The notes: a model not told the origin generated them from the letters alone. DNA of 64,000 nt from Manganibacter manganicus (GCF_002075885.1 NZ_MDET01000045.1:1-64000), one strand, 5' to 3'. Numbered from the stretch's first letter, positions 43,252-53,267 are shown. Numbers and translations are program-made.

Positions 43252-44527
43252 TCAGCTTGCGCGAAGCCATGCCAGCGCCCCGACAACCAGCGCCTCGACA
43301 CCGGTTTCCAGCGTGGGATGCAGGACCGGCGCGAATTGCGGGCTGTGGTTGACCGGCAACTCATTCAGCTTGCCCGCGGCCTTGGCCTCGGCATAGGCCT
43401 TAGGATCGTTGCCGCCGACGAACCAGAACACAGACGGCGCCTGCCATGCCCGTGCCGAAGCAGCCGAAATCCTCGCTGGCCGGCGCCGGGCCGGTGTGCT
43501 TGACCCGCTCGGGCGAGAAATAGCCGCGAAACGCCTCGGCTATGCGGTTGCTCGCGGTCTCGTCGTTCACGTTGAGCGGATAGCGGTCGAGCGGCGTGAT
43601 CTCCGGCTTGCGCGGGGCGCCCGAGGCTTCGGCCTCGGCATTGACGATCCGCTCGATGGCTGCAAGCACATGCTTGCGCACGCCGGCATCGAATGTCCGC
43701 ACATTGAGCTTGATGACGGCGTCGTCGGGAATGACGTTTTCCTTGGTGCCGGCCTGCAACACCCCGACCGTCACCACGGCGGCGTCGGTTGCCGCGACCT
43801 CGCGGGACACGATGGTTTGCAGCCGCAGCACGACGGATGCCGCCATGACGACGGGATCGACGCTTGCCTGCGGCATTGAGCCATGCGCGCCACGCCCGAA
43901 CAGACGGATCTGTAGACTGTCCGCTGCAGACGTGATCGGCCCGGCACTGCCGGCGACAGTGCCTGCGGGACCGACCATGACGTGCTGGCCCAACACGACA
44001 TCAGGCGTGGGGAAGCGTTTGAGGAGGCCGTCGTCGATCATGGCCTGCGCGCCTTGCGCGGTTTCCTCGCCCGGCTGGAAGACGGCCATCAAGGTGCCCT
44101 TCCAGCCATCACGCGCCTTCGATAGCAATGTCGCAGCACCTACCAGCCAGGCGACGTGCATGTCGTGACCGCACATATGGCCTACCGGCACAGTGTTGCC
44201 CTCAGCATCCTTCGCCGTGACCTTGCTGGCATAGGCGAGCCCGGTGCTCTCTTCGATGGGCAACGCGTCCATGTCGGCGCGCAGCATCACAGTCGCTCCC
44301 TCGCCGTTGCGAAGCAGTCCCACCACGCCCGTCTTGCCGACGCCGGTCGTCACCTCGAAGCCGGCTTTTTCGAGCCTGTCGGCGGCAATGCCTGCCGTCC
44401 GCGTTTCCTGCATCGACAGTTCGGGATGGGCGTGAACGTCCTTATAGAGCGCTTCAAGTTCGGGCAGCAGTTTGCCGATATCCCGCAGTACCGCAGCCGC
44501 GTCCTTGGTAAGGGGATGTGCAGCCAT
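43252..44527 (-). pseudogene. M20 amidohydrolase with C-terminal frameshift
   Basis: Codons from 44527 to about 43448 encode an M20D (hippurate hydrolase/IAA-amino-acid hydrolase-like) metalloenzyme: HPELSMQETRTAG, GHMCGHDMHVAWLVGAATLL and FQPGEETAQGAQAMIDDG carry the metal ligands. At about 43447 one extra base shifts the frame and the ORF ends at 43400. Reading past it in the other frame gives WQAPSVFWFVGGNDPKAYAEAK and NHSPQFAPVLHPTLETGVEAL to a stop at 43252, the normal family end with the last His ligands. Either a young pseudogene or a base-call error. Confidence 0.85.
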
Positions 44528-44822
44528 AACCGAAACTCTCCTGTCGCAGTTTCGAAAGCCGCTTGTGGCGAGCGACGCCTACCGAGTGGCCGGGCCACAA
44601 ACAAATCGTCGGCCTTGTGGTATACCCGGCAGGCGACAGTCACAATCGTCGTCATTCACCGCGGCGGCAGTAAGGCCGGCCAGAGCCATCAATTGAACGT
44701 GAGTTCGCCCGCATCGGCTGCTTCTCCATACAATCCAGGTGACAATCGGCTTCTACAGGCAAACAATGTACCGGCGGTGGTGGCTTTGAACCGGACGACC
44801 GCCGAGTATTCAGGAGGAACCC

Positions 44823-45395
44823 ATGACCACGCACAAGGTTGGCTACCTCATTGGCAGCCTCGCCAAGGGATCGATCAATCGCAAGCTCGCCAAGGCATTG
44901 GTGCGGCTCGCCCCGCCGGAACTTGCAATGTCGGAGATATCCTTCAAGGACCTGCCGCTCTACAGCTACGACTATGACGCCGACTACCCGCCGGCCGGCA
45001 AGGCATTCAAGGCGGCGATCGCGGCCGTCGACGCCGTTCTCTTCGTCACGCCTGAGTATAACCGTTCGATCCCGGGCGGATTGAAGAATGCGATCGACTG
45101 GGCGAGCCGCCCTTACGGCACCAACTCGTTCACGCGCAAGCCTTCGGCGGTGATCGGCACGTCGCCGGGCGCGATCGGCACCGCCGTTGCCCAGCAGAAC
45201 CTGCGCAGCGTGCTCGGCTTCTGCAACTCGCCACAGATGAACGCCCCGGAAGCCTATATCCAGTTCACGCCGGGGCTGATCACCGATGACGGCGAAGTCA
45301 CCAATGACGGCACCGCCGAGTTCCTGCGTACCTTCATGCAGGACTTCCATGTCTTCGTTGCCAGGGTGCGCTCGGTGCTGCCGAAGGATGCGTAG
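44823..45395 (+). CDS. NAD(P)H-dependent FMN reductase
   Basis: The 190-aa product is a flavodoxin-like quinone/chromate-reductase type flavoprotein: GYLIGSLAKGSINRKLAKAL binds the FMN phosphate and FVTPEYNRSIPGGLKNAIDWASRP is the family signature. The final residues (FHVFVARVRSVLP) complete the fold. CAGGAGGAACCC precedes the ATG. Probable role: two-electron reduction of quinones or metal oxyanions. Confidence 0.9.
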   Translation: MTTHKVGYLIGSLAKGSINRKLAKALVRLAPPELAMSEISFKDLPLYSYDYDADYPPAGKAFKAAIAAVDAVLFVTPEYNRSIPGGLKNAIDWASRPYGTNSFTRKPSAVIGTSPGAIGTAVAQQNLRSVLGFCNSPQMNAPEAYIQFTPGLITDDGEVTNDGTAEFLRTFMQDFHVFVARVRSVLPKDA

Positions 45396-45535
45396 GGCAC
45401 GCCCGTCGCGTGATTTTGTAACCCGGACATACAACGGGAAAGATTTGAAATTCAGGCTCACGGGCGAATGATTGCAGCGGCCCAAGCGGCCGCTGCATCT
45501 CCAGGGCTCTATTCACAATCTTCAAGGGAGCAACA

Positions 45536-46930
45536 ATGTCCAACGCGGAACGGTATGATGCCGTTGTCATCGGCAGCGGCGAAGGTGGCAAATATCTCGC
45601 ATGGCATCTTGCCCAGGCGGGAGAGAAGACCGCGGTGGTCGAACGCCGCTGGATTGGCGGTTCCTGCCCCAACATCAACTGCCTTCCCAGCAAGAACGAA
45701 ATCTGGAGCGCTGGGGTCGCCAGGATCGCAGCCCGCGCCGGAGAGTTCGGCGTGACCACCGGCCCTGTGTCGGTCGAGATGAGACAAGTCCTCCAGCGTA
45801 AACGGGACATGGTCGACGGCCTCGTCGCCTTTCACCTAGACCGGTACAAGGCAACCGGGGCGGAACTTATCATGGGAACCGCTCGCCTCGTTGAGCCCCA
45901 AACGGTCGAAGTATCGCTGAACGGCGGCGGAACGCGGCGGCTGGTCGCCGACAAGCTGTTTCTCAATCTGGGCACGCAAGCGAGCGTGCCTCCCGTTCCC
46001 GGCCTTGCCGAGGCTAAGCCGCTCACCCACATCGAGGCGCTCGAACTCGACCGGCTTCCGGACCATCTGGTCGTTCTCGGCGGCGGGTATGTCGGTCTGG
46101 AATTCGCGCAGGCCTACCGACGCTTCGGCAGCCGCATCACCATCATCGAACGTGGGCCGCGCCTGGCCAAGCGCGAGGATGAGGACGTCTCCAGGGAGAT
46201 TCAGCGCATTCTGGAGGCGGAAGGCATCGAGTTGCTACTCTCTACCGAAGTCGAGCGGGTGGAAGGGCAGTCCGTCGATGATGTGCGTGTCCTGATTGAC
46301 ACTCCGGATGGCCGCAAGACGATCGAAGGCACGGATATACTGGTCGCCGCCGGCCGTACGCCCAACACCCGAGGAATCGGCCTGGAAGAGGCAGGCATTG
46401 AGCTAACGGGTCGCGGCTATATCCGCGTCAACGATCGACTCGAGACAACCGCGCCGAACACCTGGGCAATCGGAGAGTGCGCGGGAAGTCCGCAATTCAC
46501 CCATATGTCTCTCGATGATTTCCGCGTGATCCGCGACAATCTAAGCGGCGGCAACCGATCGACCAAAGATCGGATGACGCCCTATTGCATGTTCATCGAC
46601 CCGCCGCTTGCCCGGATCGGGATGAGTGAGGAACAGGCGCGCGCCAAGGGAGTGACGGCGCGTGTGGCGAAGCTGCCGACGAAGGCGGTCCTGCGGACGC
46701 GGACGACGTCGGAGTCCGCGGGGTTCATGAAGGCGCTTGTCGATGCCGACGACCGGATCCTCGGCTTCACCATGATCGGCTCGGAAGCCGGCGAGGTCAT
46801 GGCCGTCGTGCAGACGGCGATGCTCGCCGGGCTTCCCTACATGGCGCTCCGAGACGCCATTCTCGCCCATCCTACAATGGCGGAAGGCTTGAACGCGCTG
46901 TTCAGCAACGTTCCGGCCAAGAGCGGATGA
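45536..46930 (+). CDS. class I pyridine nucleotide-disulfide oxidoreductase
   Basis: The 464-aa FAD enzyme resembles mercuric and dihydrolipoyl reductases. FAD motif is DAVVIGSGEGGKYLAWHLA; the redox-active disulfide is GGSCPNINCLPSKN; NAD(P) motif is LVVLGGGYVGLEFAQAYRRFG; ATG-like box is NTWAIGEC; and the dimer-domain HPTMAEGLNALF supplies the His-x4-Glu pair. It lacks an N-terminal HMA domain and a C-terminal Cys pair, so it is not a complete MerA. It lies 140 bp after the FMN reductase. Confidence 0.9.
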   Translation: MSNAERYDAVVIGSGEGGKYLAWHLAQAGEKTAVVERRWIGGSCPNINCLPSKNEIWSAGVARIAARAGEFGVTTGPVSVEMRQVLQRKRDMVDGLVAFHLDRYKATGAELIMGTARLVEPQTVEVSLNGGGTRRLVADKLFLNLGTQASVPPVPGLAEAKPLTHIEALELDRLPDHLVVLGGGYVGLEFAQAYRRFGSRITIIERGPRLAKREDEDVSREIQRILEAEGIELLLSTEVERVEGQSVDDVRVLIDTPDGRKTIEGTDILVAAGRTPNTRGIGLEEAGIELTGRGYIRVNDRLETTAPNTWAIGECAGSPQFTHMSLDDFRVIRDNLSGGNRSTKDRMTPYCMFIDPPLARIGMSEEQARAKGVTARVAKLPTKAVLRTRTTSESAGFMKALVDADDRILGFTMIGSEAGEVMAVVQTAMLAGLPYMALRDAILAHPTMAEGLNALFSNVPAKSG

Positions 46931-46998
46931 CGACGTCGAAGAGACGACGGCATTGACGCCTGAGCAGCCTCCCTGGCTAGGCACCGGCGCATCGTGTC

Positions 46999-47160
46999 AG
47001 GGCCGGCGGTTGGGTTCGCCCAGAGAGGTCTGGATGTTTTGTGCCGAAATGGCCGCCGTCACATCCTCGGGCGTGATGCCGAGCGAGGCCATGCGCTCGG
47101 AACTCATCCAGACGCACATGGAATATTTGGAAGTGCCGAGCGCCGACGCTTCATCGGCGC
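46999..47160 (-). pseudogene. RND efflux pump permease fragment
   Basis: On the minus strand one frame reads YSMCVWMSSERMASLGITPEDVTAAISAQNIQTSLGEP before a stop. This is the porter-domain block of AcrB/MexF-type RND permeases (YxMRVWLDPxRMAxLGLTxxDV...AIxxQNVQ). Only about 50 codons remain of a gene of more than 3 kb. It is a relic from a deletion. Confidence 0.65.
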
Positions 47161-47321
47161 CAGGGGCACGGGGAATGCCGGTTGGAACCGATTGTTCTGC
47201 CGACCATGGAACGGAAGCCGTCGCCGGCTGTTGTGTTCAGGCTTGCAAGTCGTGCGGTGATCCTGCACCTTATGCGGAGAACTCTGCGATCGCTGCCTTA
47301 GCAACAAACAAGGAGCTGGCG

Positions 47322-48011
47322 ATGAGAGAAATCATCCTTGCGGGGGCATTTGCGCTCTCGACCGCAACCTGCCTCGCCCAGACCAACCAGCCATCACAGC
47401 AGGTGCCTTCCGAAGCCACGTCGGGCGCCGGTCAGCCAGCCGCCTCGCAACAAGGCGCGGCCAATCTGTGCCGGGACCTCCTCGGTTTCATGAAGGCACC
47501 TCCACCGGAAGCGGCGGGGGCACCCGCCGCAGCGAAACCGGCCATGGCCGAAAAACAGGCGGCGCCCGCAAAGCCGGCGTCGGACCAGCAGGGCTCGTCC
47601 ACGTCGGCAGGCACGTCGGCTGCCGACAAGAATGCCTCGGGAGACAGCGCTACGGGTTCGGCGCAGGCGGTCACCGGACAGGACGGTGTCGCCACCGACG
47701 CCCCCGACCCGGCCAAGGACAAGGCCGCTTCCGGCTCCGTCGCAAACGCGCCCCAGAAAGAATCGAGGGCCGCGCCGGTCCCGCCTGCGGACGTGACCAG
47801 CACACCGAAGGAAGCGGTGCTGACCATCGATGCGGCCCAGAAGCTTGCCGACGCCAACGATATCGCGCAATGCCAGAAAGCGGCCCGTGAAATGAGAGTG
47901 GCCGGTGTCGCCATGCCGCCCCCGCTCATCGCACTGGCGGCGTTGGATCTACAATATCAGCAGAAATCGGGCGCGGCGGCCGCACCCGCTGGTTCGGCAG
48001 CAGATCAGTAG
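47322..48011 (+). CDS. secreted Ala/Pro/Ser-rich protein
   Basis: The 229-aa product begins with a signal peptide (MREIILAGAFALSTATCLA, cleavage after AQ-like site) and continues with a low-complexity stretch rich in Ala, Pro, Ser, Gly and Asp (about residues 50-160). A short ordered tail follows, LTIDAAQKLADANDIAQCQKAAREMRVAGVAMPPPLIALAALDL. Two cysteines (NLCRD and AQCQK) could form a disulfide. No family is recognised; probably periplasmic. AAGGAGCTGGCG precedes the ATG, so the longer frame from 46953 is rejected. Confidence 0.75.
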   Translation: MREIILAGAFALSTATCLAQTNQPSQQVPSEATSGAGQPAASQQGAANLCRDLLGFMKAPPPEAAGAPAAAKPAMAEKQAAPAKPASDQQGSSTSAGTSAADKNASGDSATGSAQAVTGQDGVATDAPDPAKDKAASGSVANAPQKESRAAPVPPADVTSTPKEAVLTIDAAQKLADANDIAQCQKAAREMRVAGVAMPPPLIALAALDLQYQQKSGAAAAPAGSAADQ

Positions 48012-48097
48012 GCGCCGGCATCGCGCCATGAAGGACAATTCGGCGACAAACCGGTCAAGGTCTGCCCCGATAGGCAACAGAAACGAAGGAGGCCGGG

Positions 48098-48313
48098 ATG
48101 GGCATGATCTTGACGGGAATCGTCGTTACGGGCGCCATTGCGTTTGGCGCCGGCTTCTACCTTTTGAATGTTCAGCCGGAGCCGCCGGCCTGGCAGGTCT
48201 TCAGCACCGAAAGCACGAGAGTGGGCGATCCGGGCCACAATCTCGTCGGGCAGAACTGGTCGGGCAATCCCGGCAACGTTTCTGCGGAGAGCGGCGAGAA
48301 GGCGGCTTCCTGA
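48098..48313 (+). CDS. small membrane-anchored protein
   Basis: The 71-aa product has one N-terminal membrane helix (MILTGIVVTGAIAFGAGFYLL) and a polar periplasmic tail ending VGDPGHNLVGQNWSGNPGNVSAE. AAGGAGGCC precedes the ATG. It lies 87 bp after the secreted Ala/Pro-rich protein and may be its partner. It is found near respiratory clusters but has no known role. Confidence 0.65.
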   Translation: MGMILTGIVVTGAIAFGAGFYLLNVQPEPPAWQVFSTESTRVGDPGHNLVGQNWSGNPGNVSAESGEKAAS

Positions 48314-48452
48314 AGCGTCCCCGCGTCCTTCGAACGGGTATGAGGGGTGCTCGGCACTCTTTGGATTGACACTATAGAGCCGGTGTGAGGTTGGCTTGGA
48401 AACGACAGCCATCGGCCAAGACCGGCCACGCCAAGTCGGATGACCGCGTTGA

Positions 48453-48485
48453 AAAACGGCCGCACCGGCAAGTTGTGGCCGTTTT
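48453..48485. terminator. bidirectional terminator between 71-aa gene and fdhC
   Basis: AAAACGGCC (48453-48461) pairs with GGCCGTTTT (48477-48485). T runs follow on both strands (TTTT on plus, TTTTT on minus). It lies 3' of the convergent 71-aa gene (plus) and the fdh operon (minus, ending at 48624). Confidence 0.75.
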
Positions 48486-48623
48486 CGGACCTATGGCACT
48501 CTACAGCCTGACGCGTAGGTTATTACCTGCGCCCGCGCTGACACAGCGGCTGTTCCGGCGAGCACGATCGCGCGCTCGAATTCTGTTTTCTCAGCCGCGC
48601 TCTTACGGAGCCAGACGGAGCGG

Positions 48624-49652
48624 CTATTCCGCCGGCTCGGCCGCGGCATGGGACGGCGGCCGGCCGTCGATCTTGCCTTTGGCCTGCTGTTTATCCACCC
48701 ATGCGCTGTGGTGTTCCCTGGCCCAGTTCAGGTCCACCGAACCGGAGCCCATGGCTTCGTAGGCGCCCTCCATGCCGAGCGTGCCGATATAGATATGCGC
48801 TATGATGACCGCGACCATGAGGACGCCGATGATGGCATGGACATATTGCGCCGTCTGCATGCCGCTAACGTCGGTGAAGGCGAACGGAAACAGCATGTAG
48901 ATGCCGGAAACGGAGAGCAGGCCACCGCCCAGCACGACCGACCAGAAGACGAGCTTTTGCCCTGTGTTGAAGCGCCCGGCCGGCGGATGCGTCCTGTTCG
49001 ATTTGTCTAAAAGCCCGCCAGCCGACTTTATCCAGTTCGCATCGTAGCGGTCCGGGAGATTGTGCCAGACCCACACCACCAGCATCACCAGTATGCCGAG
49101 CATGAACACCCAGGATACGAAGTGATGCGCGTATTTACCCCAGCTCGACCAGGTCGAAAATGCCTCCGGTCCGATCAGCGGCAGCAGCAGACGCCGCCCG
49201 AAGATAAGGTTCAGGCCGGTGATCGCAAGGACGATGAAAGCCGTTGCGGTCGTCCAATGCATGAGGCGTTCGAATGCATTGAACCGGAGGATCTTTTGCC
49301 CCGATTCCCCCGCCTGTGTCCGCACCCGGCCCCTGATGAAGAAGAAAAGCGCAATTGCCAGCAGCATGCCGATGATGGCGATGGCGCCCACCCACGGCAA
49401 CGTGCTTCGCTGGAAGCTCTGGTAGTCACGGCCCTGGGGCTGTTGCAGGGTCGCGGCTTTCTGGTCCGGTATAGTGATGCGGCCCTTTATCTTGCCGAAC
49501 TCATCCAGAAGCTGCTGTTCGCTCACCGCCTGCTGGGCGGGGTCGTTGGCCGTCGTGGTCTGCGCCCACGCAGGAGCCGCCAGCAAGCCAAAAACCAGAA
49601 TGAAGGCCGCGACAACCGGCGAAATCAGTCGATCAACGCTCCAGATCCGCAT
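48624..49652 (-). CDS. fdhC: formate dehydrogenase gamma subunit (cytochrome b556)
   Basis: The 342-aa product has a signal-like N-terminus, a periplasmic segment, and a four-helix cytochrome b domain with paired His ligands: RFNAFERLMHWTTATAFIVLAITGLNLIFG, KYAHHFVSWVFMLGIL and YVHAIIGVLMVAVIIAHIYIGTLG. It anchors FdhAB in the inner membrane and passes electrons to quinone. GGGAGGACGGAGC precedes the ATG at 49652; the frame extension to 49775 overlaps fdhB and is rejected. Confidence 0.92.
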   Translation of the reverse strand: MRIWSVDRLISPVVAAFILVFGLLAAPAWAQTTTANDPAQQAVSEQQLLDEFGKIKGRITIPDQKAATLQQPQGRDYQSFQRSTLPWVGAIAIIGMLLAIALFFFIRGRVRTQAGESGQKILRFNAFERLMHWTTATAFIVLAITGLNLIFGRRLLLPLIGPEAFSTWSSWGKYAHHFVSWVFMLGILVMLVVWVWHNLPDRYDANWIKSAGGLLDKSNRTHPPAGRFNTGQKLVFWSVVLGGGLLSVSGIYMLFPFAFTDVSGMQTAQYVHAIIGVLMVAVIIAHIYIGTLGMEGAYEAMGSGSVDLNWAREHHSAWVDKQQAKGKIDGRPPSHAAAEPAE

Positions 49653-49728
49653 TTGCTCCGTCCTCCCGAACTTGTTTCGCTGCGGACCGATCAATGCCCG
49701 CTTTCCCGATGAAACGGCGCACGGCCTC

Positions 49729-50325
49729 CTACACGCCGACCGTTTCCCGATAGGCCGTCTGCCAACCCCACGCACCGGAGCCGTAGCCGCGTTGCGTTAC
49801 CCGCTCCTTGTAAATCGCGGCGATGATCTCGCCGTCGCCGGCAAGCAGCGATTTGGTCGAGCACATCTCGGCGCAAAGCGGCAGCTTGCCTTCGGCCAGC
49901 CGGTTGGCGCCGTATTTGTCATATTCGACCTCGGTTGAATCGGTGTCCGGTCCGCCCGAGCAGAACGTGCATTTGTCCATCTTGCCGCGCGAGCCGAAAT
50001 TGCCGGTGCGCGGATATTGCGGCGCGCCGAACGGGCAGGCGTAGAAGCAGTAGCCGCAGCCAATGCACAAATCCTTTGAATGCAGCACCACCGCGTCTTC
50101 CGTGGTATAGAAACAGTCGACGGGGCACACCGCCGCGCAGGGCGCGTCGGTGCAGTGCATGCAGGCCATCGAGACGGAGCGCTCGCCCGGCTTGCCGTCG
50201 TTAATAGTGACGACGCGGCGCCGGTTGATGCCCCACGGCACGTCGTTCTCGTTCTTGCAGGCGGTGACACAGGCGTTGCACTCGATGCAGCGCTCGGCGT
50301 CGCACAGGAATTTCATCCGGGCCAT
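49729..50325 (-). CDS. fdhB: formate dehydrogenase beta subunit (4Fe-4S)
   Basis: The 198-aa polyferredoxin binds four [4Fe-4S] clusters: CIECNACVTACKNEN, CMHCTDAPCAAVCPVDC, CIGCGYCFYACPFGAPQYP, plus the KCTFC...CAEMCSTKSL set. It carries electrons from the molybdenum subunit to cytochrome b. It lacks the C-terminal membrane helix of E. coli FdoH. It follows fdhA by 13 bp. Confidence 0.93.
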   Translation of the reverse strand: MARMKFLCDAERCIECNACVTACKNENDVPWGINRRRVVTINDGKPGERSVSMACMHCTDAPCAAVCPVDCFYTTEDAVVLHSKDLCIGCGYCFYACPFGAPQYPRTGNFGSRGKMDKCTFCSGGPDTDSTEVEYDKYGANRLAEGKLPLCAEMCSTKSLLAGDGEIIAAIYKERVTQRGYGSGAWGWQTAYRETVGV

Positions 50326-50338
50326 TGTCGTTCCTCCC

Positions 50339-53260
50339 CTACACCGCCGCGATCTGGCAAAGCGTCACCTTCGGCTCCTGCATGCCCGTCGCCGGATCGT
50401 AGCCATAGGTGGTAATGCTGTTAGCGCTTTCGCCAAGAACGTAGGGATCGGCCCCTTGGGGATAATTGGCCCGCAGGTCCTCACCCTGGAACCAGCCGCC
50501 GAAGTGGAAGGGCATGAACGCCACCCCCTTGCCAACCCTCTCGGTGACCAGCGCCTTTACCTTGGCCTTGACGTTGTTTTCCGCACCGCTGACCCAGACC
50601 CAGCGCCCGTCGCTGATGCCGCGTTGGGCGGCGTCGTCGGGGTTGATTTCGACGAACATGTCCTGCTGCAGTTCGGCCAGCCACCGGTTGGAGCGGGTTT
50701 CCTCGCCGCCGCCTTCATATTCGACGAGGCGGCCGGTCGTCAGGATGATCGGGAACGACTTGGCGATGCCCTTGTCCACGGCCGCCTTCTGAACGCTAAA
50801 GCCGATATTCGGCAGGCGGAACTGTTTGGCGTCCGGATAGGTCGGATACTTGGCCACGAGGTCCACCTTGGGCGTGTAGATCGGCTCGCGGTGGACCGGG
50901 ACGGGGTCTGGCAGGTTCCAGGCCAGCGCCCTTGCCTTGCCGTTGCCGTAGGGATGGCAGCCATGGCTGAGCGCCACGCGCTGAATGCCGCCGGACAGGT
51001 CGGTCGACCACGACACTTTGCCGATGTCGCCCATGTCGTCGCCGATCGTCTGGATGATGCCGTGTTCCTCCGGCGTCAGGTCCCGGTCCCAGCCGAGCTT
51101 CTGGAGCACCGCCATGGTGAATTCCGGATAGCCGTCGGTAAGTTCGGAGCCTTTCGTATAGGAGCCTTCCGCCAGAAGCGTTTCGCCGTTGCGTTCGACG
51201 CCGAAGCGGGCGCGGAACGGGCTGCCGCCGTCCATCACGTGCAGCCCGGTGCTGTAGAGGTTCGAGGTTCCGGGGTGGCGGATCTCCGGCTTGCCCCAGC
51301 AGGGCCAGGGCAGGCCGTAATAATCGCCGCCGACTTCCGGGTCGTCCTTGGGTGCGCGCAGGGTGACCAGGTCGAACTTCGCCTGGTTCTTCATATGCGC
51401 CTTGAGCCGTTCGGGCGACTGGCCGCAATAGCCGGTCGACCAGCTGCCGCGGTTCATCTCGCGCAGCACGTCCTCCGGCACGGGCCGGTCGCCTTCGACC
51501 TTGATGTTCTTGAACATCCAGTCGGCAAGGCCGAGCTTCTTCGAAAGCAGGTAGAGGACCTGGTAGTCGTCCTTCTGCTCGAAGCTAGGCGGTACGATCT
51601 GCTCGCCCCACTGGAGAGCGCGGTTGGAGGCAACCCGCGACCCCGAGGTCTCGAATTGCGTGCAGACCGGCAACAGATAAGTGTTGTCCTTGCGCCCCGC
51701 CTTGACCGCGAGCGAGGCCCAAGTCGTGGGATGGGGATCGGCCACGACGAGCAGTTCGAGCCCGGCGAGCCCCTTGATCGATTCCGGTATGCGCGTGATC
51801 GAGTTGCTGGCGTGGCCCTGCACGAACATCGAGCGCATGATGTCGGGCTGCGCGATGTCTTCCTTCGGCAGTGAAACCGCATCGAACCAGCGTGTCAGCG
51901 GGATGCCGGGCGTTTCCATCAGTTCCTTGGAAGAGAACTGGCCCACCAGGTCGTTATAGGGAATCTCCCAGACGCGGCCCCAGTGTTTCCAGGCGCCTTC
52001 CGTCAGCCCGTAGTAGAAAGGCAGGGTAACCACGTCGAGCCCGATGTCGGTCGCGCCCTGAACGTTGTCGTGGCCGCGGAAAATATTGGCGCCGGTGCCC
52101 GGCTTGCCGACATTGCCGGTGGCGAGGCACAGGATGCAACTCGCGCGCGTATTGGCCGTCCCGACCGTGTGGTGTGTCTGGCCCATGCACCAGATGATCG
52201 TCGACGGCTTCTGGGTCGCGAAGGTCTGGGCGATGCGCTTCAGCTGCTCGCCCGGCACGCCGGTGATCGTTTCCACCTCATCCGGAGTGTACTTGGCGAC
52301 CTCCTTGCGGACGTCGTCCATCCCATAGACGCGCTGGGCGATGAATTCCTTGTCTTCCCAGCCATTCTCGAAAATGTGCCAAAGCATCCCCCACAAAAGC
52401 GCGATGTCGGTGCCGGAGCGGAAACGGGCGTATTCCGTGGCATGGGCGGCCGTGCGGGTGAAGCGCGGGTCCATGACGATCAGGTTGCCGTTGTTGAGCT
52501 CCTTGCCCTCGAGCAGGTGCTGCATGGCGACCGGATGCGCCTCGGCGGGGTTTCCGCCCAGGACAAGCATCGTCTTGGAGTTTCGGATATCGTTGTAGGA
52601 GTTGGTCATCGCCCCGTAGCCCCAGGTGTTGGCTACGCCGGCAACCGTCGTCGAATGGCAGATGCGCGCCTGGTGATCCTGGTTATTCGTCCCCCACAGG
52701 GCGGCAAGTTTTCGGAACAGATAGGTGCCTTCGTTGGAGAATTTCGCCGATCCCATCCAATAGGTGGATTCCGGCCCGGACTTCTTGCGGATTTCGAGAA
52801 GCTTGTCGCCGATGCTGTTTATCGCCTCGTCCCAGGTGGTGCGCTCCCATTGGCCGTCGACGAGCTTCATGGGGTATTTCAGGCGACGGTCGCTGTGCAC
52901 GAGTTCGCGCACGCTGGCGCCCTTGGCGCAATGCGAGCCACGGTTGAAGGGGCTGTCCCAGGAGGGCTCCTGGCCTGTCCATACGCCGTTCTGGACCTCA
53001 GCGGTTACCGTGCAGCCCACCGAGCAATGAGTGCAGATGCTCTTCTTGAGTTCGATCGGCGCGCCCGGCTCCGGATGGCTGATCGCGGTGGCCTTCCTGA
53101 CCGTGCCGAGTTGGAAGGTGCCCAATGCCGCCAGCCCGCCGGCCACCAGTCCGGAACGGCGCAGGAACGTGCGCCGGTCCACGGGGGCTGCAGCCAGGCC
53201 CCCGGCGAGAGCCTGTAGTCGCGTGCGGCTTGCCTGTCCACTCTTGCGCTTCGTCAGCAT
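50339..53260 (-). CDS. fdhA: formate dehydrogenase alpha subunit (Mo/W, Cys type)
   Basis: The 973-aa molybdopterin enzyme oxidises formate to CO2 in the periplasm. The Tat signal RRTFLRRSGLVAGG (residues about 27-40) is followed by the [4Fe-4S] set CTHCSVGCTV...HCAKGASV. The metal ligand is Cys in ARICHSTTVAGVAN, where E. coli FdnG has selenocysteine, and there is no in-frame TGA. The start at 53260 is preferred to 53338 because the latter overlaps the small Tat gene. Substrate assignment follows the neighbouring genes. Confidence 0.93.
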   Translation of the reverse strand: MLTKRKSGQASRTRLQALAGGLAAAPVDRRTFLRRSGLVAGGLAALGTFQLGTVRKATAISHPEPGAPIELKKSICTHCSVGCTVTAEVQNGVWTGQEPSWDSPFNRGSHCAKGASVRELVHSDRRLKYPMKLVDGQWERTTWDEAINSIGDKLLEIRKKSGPESTYWMGSAKFSNEGTYLFRKLAALWGTNNQDHQARICHSTTVAGVANTWGYGAMTNSYNDIRNSKTMLVLGGNPAEAHPVAMQHLLEGKELNNGNLIVMDPRFTRTAAHATEYARFRSGTDIALLWGMLWHIFENGWEDKEFIAQRVYGMDDVRKEVAKYTPDEVETITGVPGEQLKRIAQTFATQKPSTIIWCMGQTHHTVGTANTRASCILCLATGNVGKPGTGANIFRGHDNVQGATDIGLDVVTLPFYYGLTEGAWKHWGRVWEIPYNDLVGQFSSKELMETPGIPLTRWFDAVSLPKEDIAQPDIMRSMFVQGHASNSITRIPESIKGLAGLELLVVADPHPTTWASLAVKAGRKDNTYLLPVCTQFETSGSRVASNRALQWGEQIVPPSFEQKDDYQVLYLLSKKLGLADWMFKNIKVEGDRPVPEDVLREMNRGSWSTGYCGQSPERLKAHMKNQAKFDLVTLRAPKDDPEVGGDYYGLPWPCWGKPEIRHPGTSNLYSTGLHVMDGGSPFRARFGVERNGETLLAEGSYTKGSELTDGYPEFTMAVLQKLGWDRDLTPEEHGIIQTIGDDMGDIGKVSWSTDLSGGIQRVALSHGCHPYGNGKARALAWNLPDPVPVHREPIYTPKVDLVAKYPTYPDAKQFRLPNIGFSVQKAAVDKGIAKSFPIILTTGRLVEYEGGGEETRSNRWLAELQQDMFVEINPDDAAQRGISDGRWVWVSGAENNVKAKVKALVTERVGKGVAFMPFHFGGWFQGEDLRANYPQGADPYVLGESANSITTYGYDPATGMQEPKVTLCQIAAV

Positions 53261-53267
53261 GGCAACC

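Noticed and set aside
45536..46930. Mercuric reductase MerA
   Set aside because: The N-terminal HMA domain and C-terminal Cys pair are missing and no other mer genes are near.
50150..53218. Long plus-strand frames (574 and 411 codons)
   Set aside because: Antisense to fdhA/fdhB, which have complete motifs; no family resemblance.
50339..53260. Selenocysteine formate dehydrogenase
   Set aside because: The metal-ligand position is Cys (ARICHSTT) and no in-frame TGA or SECIS-like need exists.
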